7,662 bases of DNA from Alphaproteobacteria bacterium. GTDB lineage: Bacteria > Pseudomonadota > Alphaproteobacteria > SP197. Below, in pieces: positions 6,337 through 7,662 of this stretch (the first letter of the stretch is position 1; each line of letters begins with the position of its first letter). The position numbers and the translations under genes were made by a program. The stretch covers positions 1 through 7,662 of the forward strand of contig JAJEBJ010000288.1 in NCBI GenBank assembly GCA_022822575.1, in the 5' to 3' direction. The notes beneath the pieces are model-generated. The model ran no database searches. It was given only the letters and a program-made list of their open reading frames with translations, and was not told where the DNA came from.

Positions 6337-6643
6337 GCAGAGAGACGTGCACAGCCATGATTTTGGGCGTCGGACCTTCGGCACAGTCAGCGGCACGGAA
6401 CTGTTCCGAGGCACATCCACGTTCCGGGAGTGATGGTAGCCAGGCAAATCGGCAGTATCGAGTGGCGAGCCGGTTCCGGTGTTGAGAGTGCCGACCCAGA
6501 ACTCCTCACATTGCGGGCATCGCTGAAAGTGCGCCAATGTCTTCGAAGATCCCGACGCCAGAGCCATGACTTGCGCGAACGAGTGGCGCCGGAACGTTTC
6601 CTCGTGCATGGTGACCGGGTCGCTGTTTGTTCATGGAGGACCC
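6337..6643. other. Divergent intergenic region between metZ promoter and rhodanese gene
   Basis: These 307 bases separate leftward metZ transcription from the rightward rhodanese gene. No convincing gene was found. A minus-strand frame from 6609 encodes 105 residues with a CPQC motif, but it has no ribosome binding site and ends inside the riboswitch at 6292. The notable content is a repeated hexamer, GTTCCG or its complement CGGAAC, at 6396, 6403, 6421, 6473 and 6590. The first two form a perfect dyad. No strong promoter for the rhodanese gene was recognised; TTGAGA at 6482-6487 has no good -10 partner. The region probably contains regulatory sites for one or both genes. Confidence 0.5.
6396..6408. 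repeat. Perfect inverted repeat CGGAAC-T-GTTCCG
   Basis: Six-base arms surround a single central T, giving a 13-base dyad about 60 bases upstream of the metZ -35 box. Additional half-sites of the same hexamer occur at 6421-6426, 6473-6478 and 6590-6595. This spacing and symmetry would suit a dimeric DNA-binding protein, but no regulator is identified in the window. Confidence 0.45.
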
Positions 6644-6647
6644 ATGA
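6631..6647 (+). promoter_or_regulatory. Translation-initiation hairpin over the rhodanese start
   Basis: TCATGG (6631-6636) and CCATGA (6642-6647) form a 6-bp stem with the loop AGGAC. The ribosome binding site GGAGGA (6635-6640) is split between stem and loop, and the start codon ATG (6644-6646) lies in the 3' arm. Folding would hide both. The first arm also contains an out-of-frame ATG (6633) that opens a four-codon frame, MEDP, whose TGA overlaps the true start as ATGA. The pairing is seen; a regulatory effect is inferred. Confidence 0.45.
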
Positions 6648-7072
6648 CCAAGGAAGCCCCCTATGCCGGCGACGTGATGCCGGCAGATGCCTTCGACGCG
6701 TTGACGCGCGACCCGGCCGCGACGCTCGTTGACGTGCGTACCGAACCGGAATGGCGATTCGTCGGCCTGCCGGATCTGACTACGATCGGCAAGCAGGTGA
6801 AGCTGGTGCAATGGCAAACTTACCCCGATGGTCAACTCAACATCGCCTTCGTCCGGGAGTGCGAAGCGGCCGGAATTGAGAAAGGCAAGCCAGTCTACTT
6901 TCTGTGTCGCTCCGGTGTGCGCTCGATGCATGCCGCGGTCGCCATGACCGCCCGGGGCTACGGCCCCTGCTACAACGTCGCCCAGGGATTCGAGGGCGAC
7001 AAGAACGCCGACCTGCATCGCGGCCGAACCGGCGGCTGGAAGGTCGCGGGCCTGCCCTGGTTGCAGGAATAG
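6644..7072 (+). CDS. Single-domain rhodanese-like sulfurtransferase
   Basis: The gene encodes 142 residues forming one rhodanese domain without a signal peptide or membrane segment, so it is probably cytoplasmic. Such proteins carry sulfane sulfur as a cysteine persulfide. LVDVRTEPEWRFVGLPDL (28-45) is the first rhodanese signature, and the active-site loop is VYFLCRSGVRSMHAA with catalytic C88, a six-residue loop of sulfurtransferase size. YNVAQGFEGD (110-119) is the conserved C-terminal segment. The TIGKQVKLVQWQTYPDG insertion at 47-63 is typical of an alphaproteobacterial subgroup. GGAGGA (6635-6640) supports the ATG at 6644; an in-frame ATG at 6566 would add 26 unlikely residues and has no ribosome binding site. 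The gene is divergent from metZ, which uses sulfide, so a shared role in sulfur supply is plausible but unproven. Donor and acceptor are unknown. Confidence 0.9.
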   Translation: MTKEAPYAGDVMPADAFDALTRDPAATLVDVRTEPEWRFVGLPDLTTIGKQVKLVQWQTYPDGQLNIAFVRECEAAGIEKGKPVYFLCRSGVRSMHAAVAMTARGYGPCYNVAQGFEGDKNADLHRGRTGGWKVAGLPWLQE

Positions 7073-7172
7073 CCCCCAGGACGCACGCATAGGCCCCGCC
7101 CTCTTGAAGGGGGAGACCCTTGAACCGGCATGTTGCTCAATGGAGGGATGGACCAAGGACGGAGGTAACGAC

Positions 7173-7662
7173 ATGCTGGACACATTGGGCGAGGTGCTGC
7201 CTGCAGCAGCGGACCAGTTCGGCGACAAGACCGCCCTCATAGCCGGTGGCCGCCGCTTCGGCTTCACCGAGTTGAACGAACTCTCGAATCGACTCGCAAA
7301 CGGTCTTCGTAGCGTCGGAGTCGAGACAGGGGATCGAGTCACACTGTACGCCCCCAACTCCTGGGAATGGGTGGTGAGTTACCACGCGATCCACAAGCTG
7401 GGCGCGGTTGCCAACCCCATCAACGCAATGCTGACCTCGGAAGAAGTCGGCTTCGTCGTGAAGGATTGTGGGGCGAAAGTGCTGATCGCATCTCGCGAGA
7501 AGGGCGAGCCGGTGCTCGCGCGCCGGGAAGGCACAGAAGCAGGAGACGGAGGAGAAAGTACGCTGCGCGAGGTCGTGCTCATTGGAGGCGGCGCCCCGCC
7601 GGCGGGGGCACGGGCATTCGACGATCTCCTGGCCGCCGGGCCCGCCGACATACAGGTCGCCC
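7173..7662 (+). CDS. AMP-forming acyl-CoA ligase, N-terminal part (continues past the window)
   Basis: The frame opens with ATG at 7173, preceded by GGAGGT (7161-7166), and stays open to the window end, giving 163 residues. It reads as the start of an ANL-superfamily adenylate-forming enzyme, which activates a carboxylic acid with ATP to an acyl-adenylate and then the CoA thioester. Family features are GDKTALIAGGRRFGFTELNELSNRLANGL (17-45), GVETGDRVTLYAPNSWEWVVSYHAIHKLGAV (49-79) and NPINAMLTSEEVGFVV (81-96), the usual N-terminal blocks. The P-loop and adenylation motifs that help define substrate lie beyond the window, so fatty acid, malonate, aromatic acid or other substrates cannot be separated. 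Residues about 109-130 (EKGEPVLARREGTEAGDGGEST) look like a variable surface segment. It follows the rhodanese gene by 100 bases on the same strand without a clear terminator between them, so cotranscription is possible. Confidence 0.88.
   Translation, partial: MLDTLGEVLPAAADQFGDKTALIAGGRRFGFTELNELSNRLANGLRSVGVETGDRVTLYAPNSWEWVVSYHAIHKLGAVANPINAMLTSEEVGFVVKDCGAKVLIASREKGEPVLARREGTEAGDGGESTLREVVLIGGGAPPAGARAFDDLLAAGPADIQVA

Noticed and set aside
7096..7125. CCCT/AGGG hairpin and repeated CTTGAA after the rhodanese gene
   Set aside because: Only four base pairs and no T tract; not enough to call a terminator or a repeat element.
6506..7357. Minus-strand open frame (283 codons) across the rhodanese gene and the ligase start
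   Set aside because: Antisense to two recognised genes with good ribosome binding sites; its protein has no recognisable motif.

Overview
The window looks like chromosomal DNA of an alphaproteobacterium, possibly Rhodospirillales-like. The evidence is the gene order lexA-gltX-gltA, a SAM-II riboswitch ahead of metZ (a riboswitch class found mainly in Alphaproteobacteria), a glutamyl-tRNA synthetase of alphaproteobacterial type, and GC-rich coding sequence. The genus cannot be named from the sequence alone. No mobile element, CRISPR array, tRNA or rRNA was seen.

Layout. Bases 1-150 are the last 49 codons of lexA (+ strand, start outside the window). gltX (158-1570, +) follows after 7 bases. 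A 210-base gap carries an AT-rich patch and a good promoter, then come gltA (citrate synthase, 1781-3115, +) and, 24 bases later, gloA (glyoxalase I, 3140-3559, +). The strand then switches. A stand-alone Rieske oxygenase alpha subunit (3590-4726, -) and metZ (O-succinylhomoserine sulfhydrylase, 4985-6178, -) point left. Upstream of metZ, reading leftward, are a promoter (6336-6308), a SAM-II riboswitch (6300-6242), an intrinsic terminator (6222-6191) and a strong ribosome binding site. After a divergent intergenic region there is a single-domain rhodanese (6644-7072, +) and the first 163 codons of an AMP-forming acyl-CoA ligase (7173 to the window end, +).

How the genes work together. gltX and gltA are housekeeping (tRNA charging, entry to the TCA cycle), lexA is the SOS repressor, and gloA detoxifies methylglyoxal. 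metZ makes homocysteine by direct sulfhydrylation and appears to be shut off by S-adenosylmethionine through riboswitch-controlled transcription termination. The divergent rhodanese is another sulfur-handling protein, so the metZ/rhodanese pair may form a small sulfur module. The Rieske oxygenase has no reductase or beta subunit in view and its substrate cannot be read from the sequence.

The most informative non-coding signal is the metZ leader. One strand of its pseudoknot can pair either with the riboswitch loop or with the terminator arm, which gives a concrete switching model. I found no clearly new multi-gene system here.
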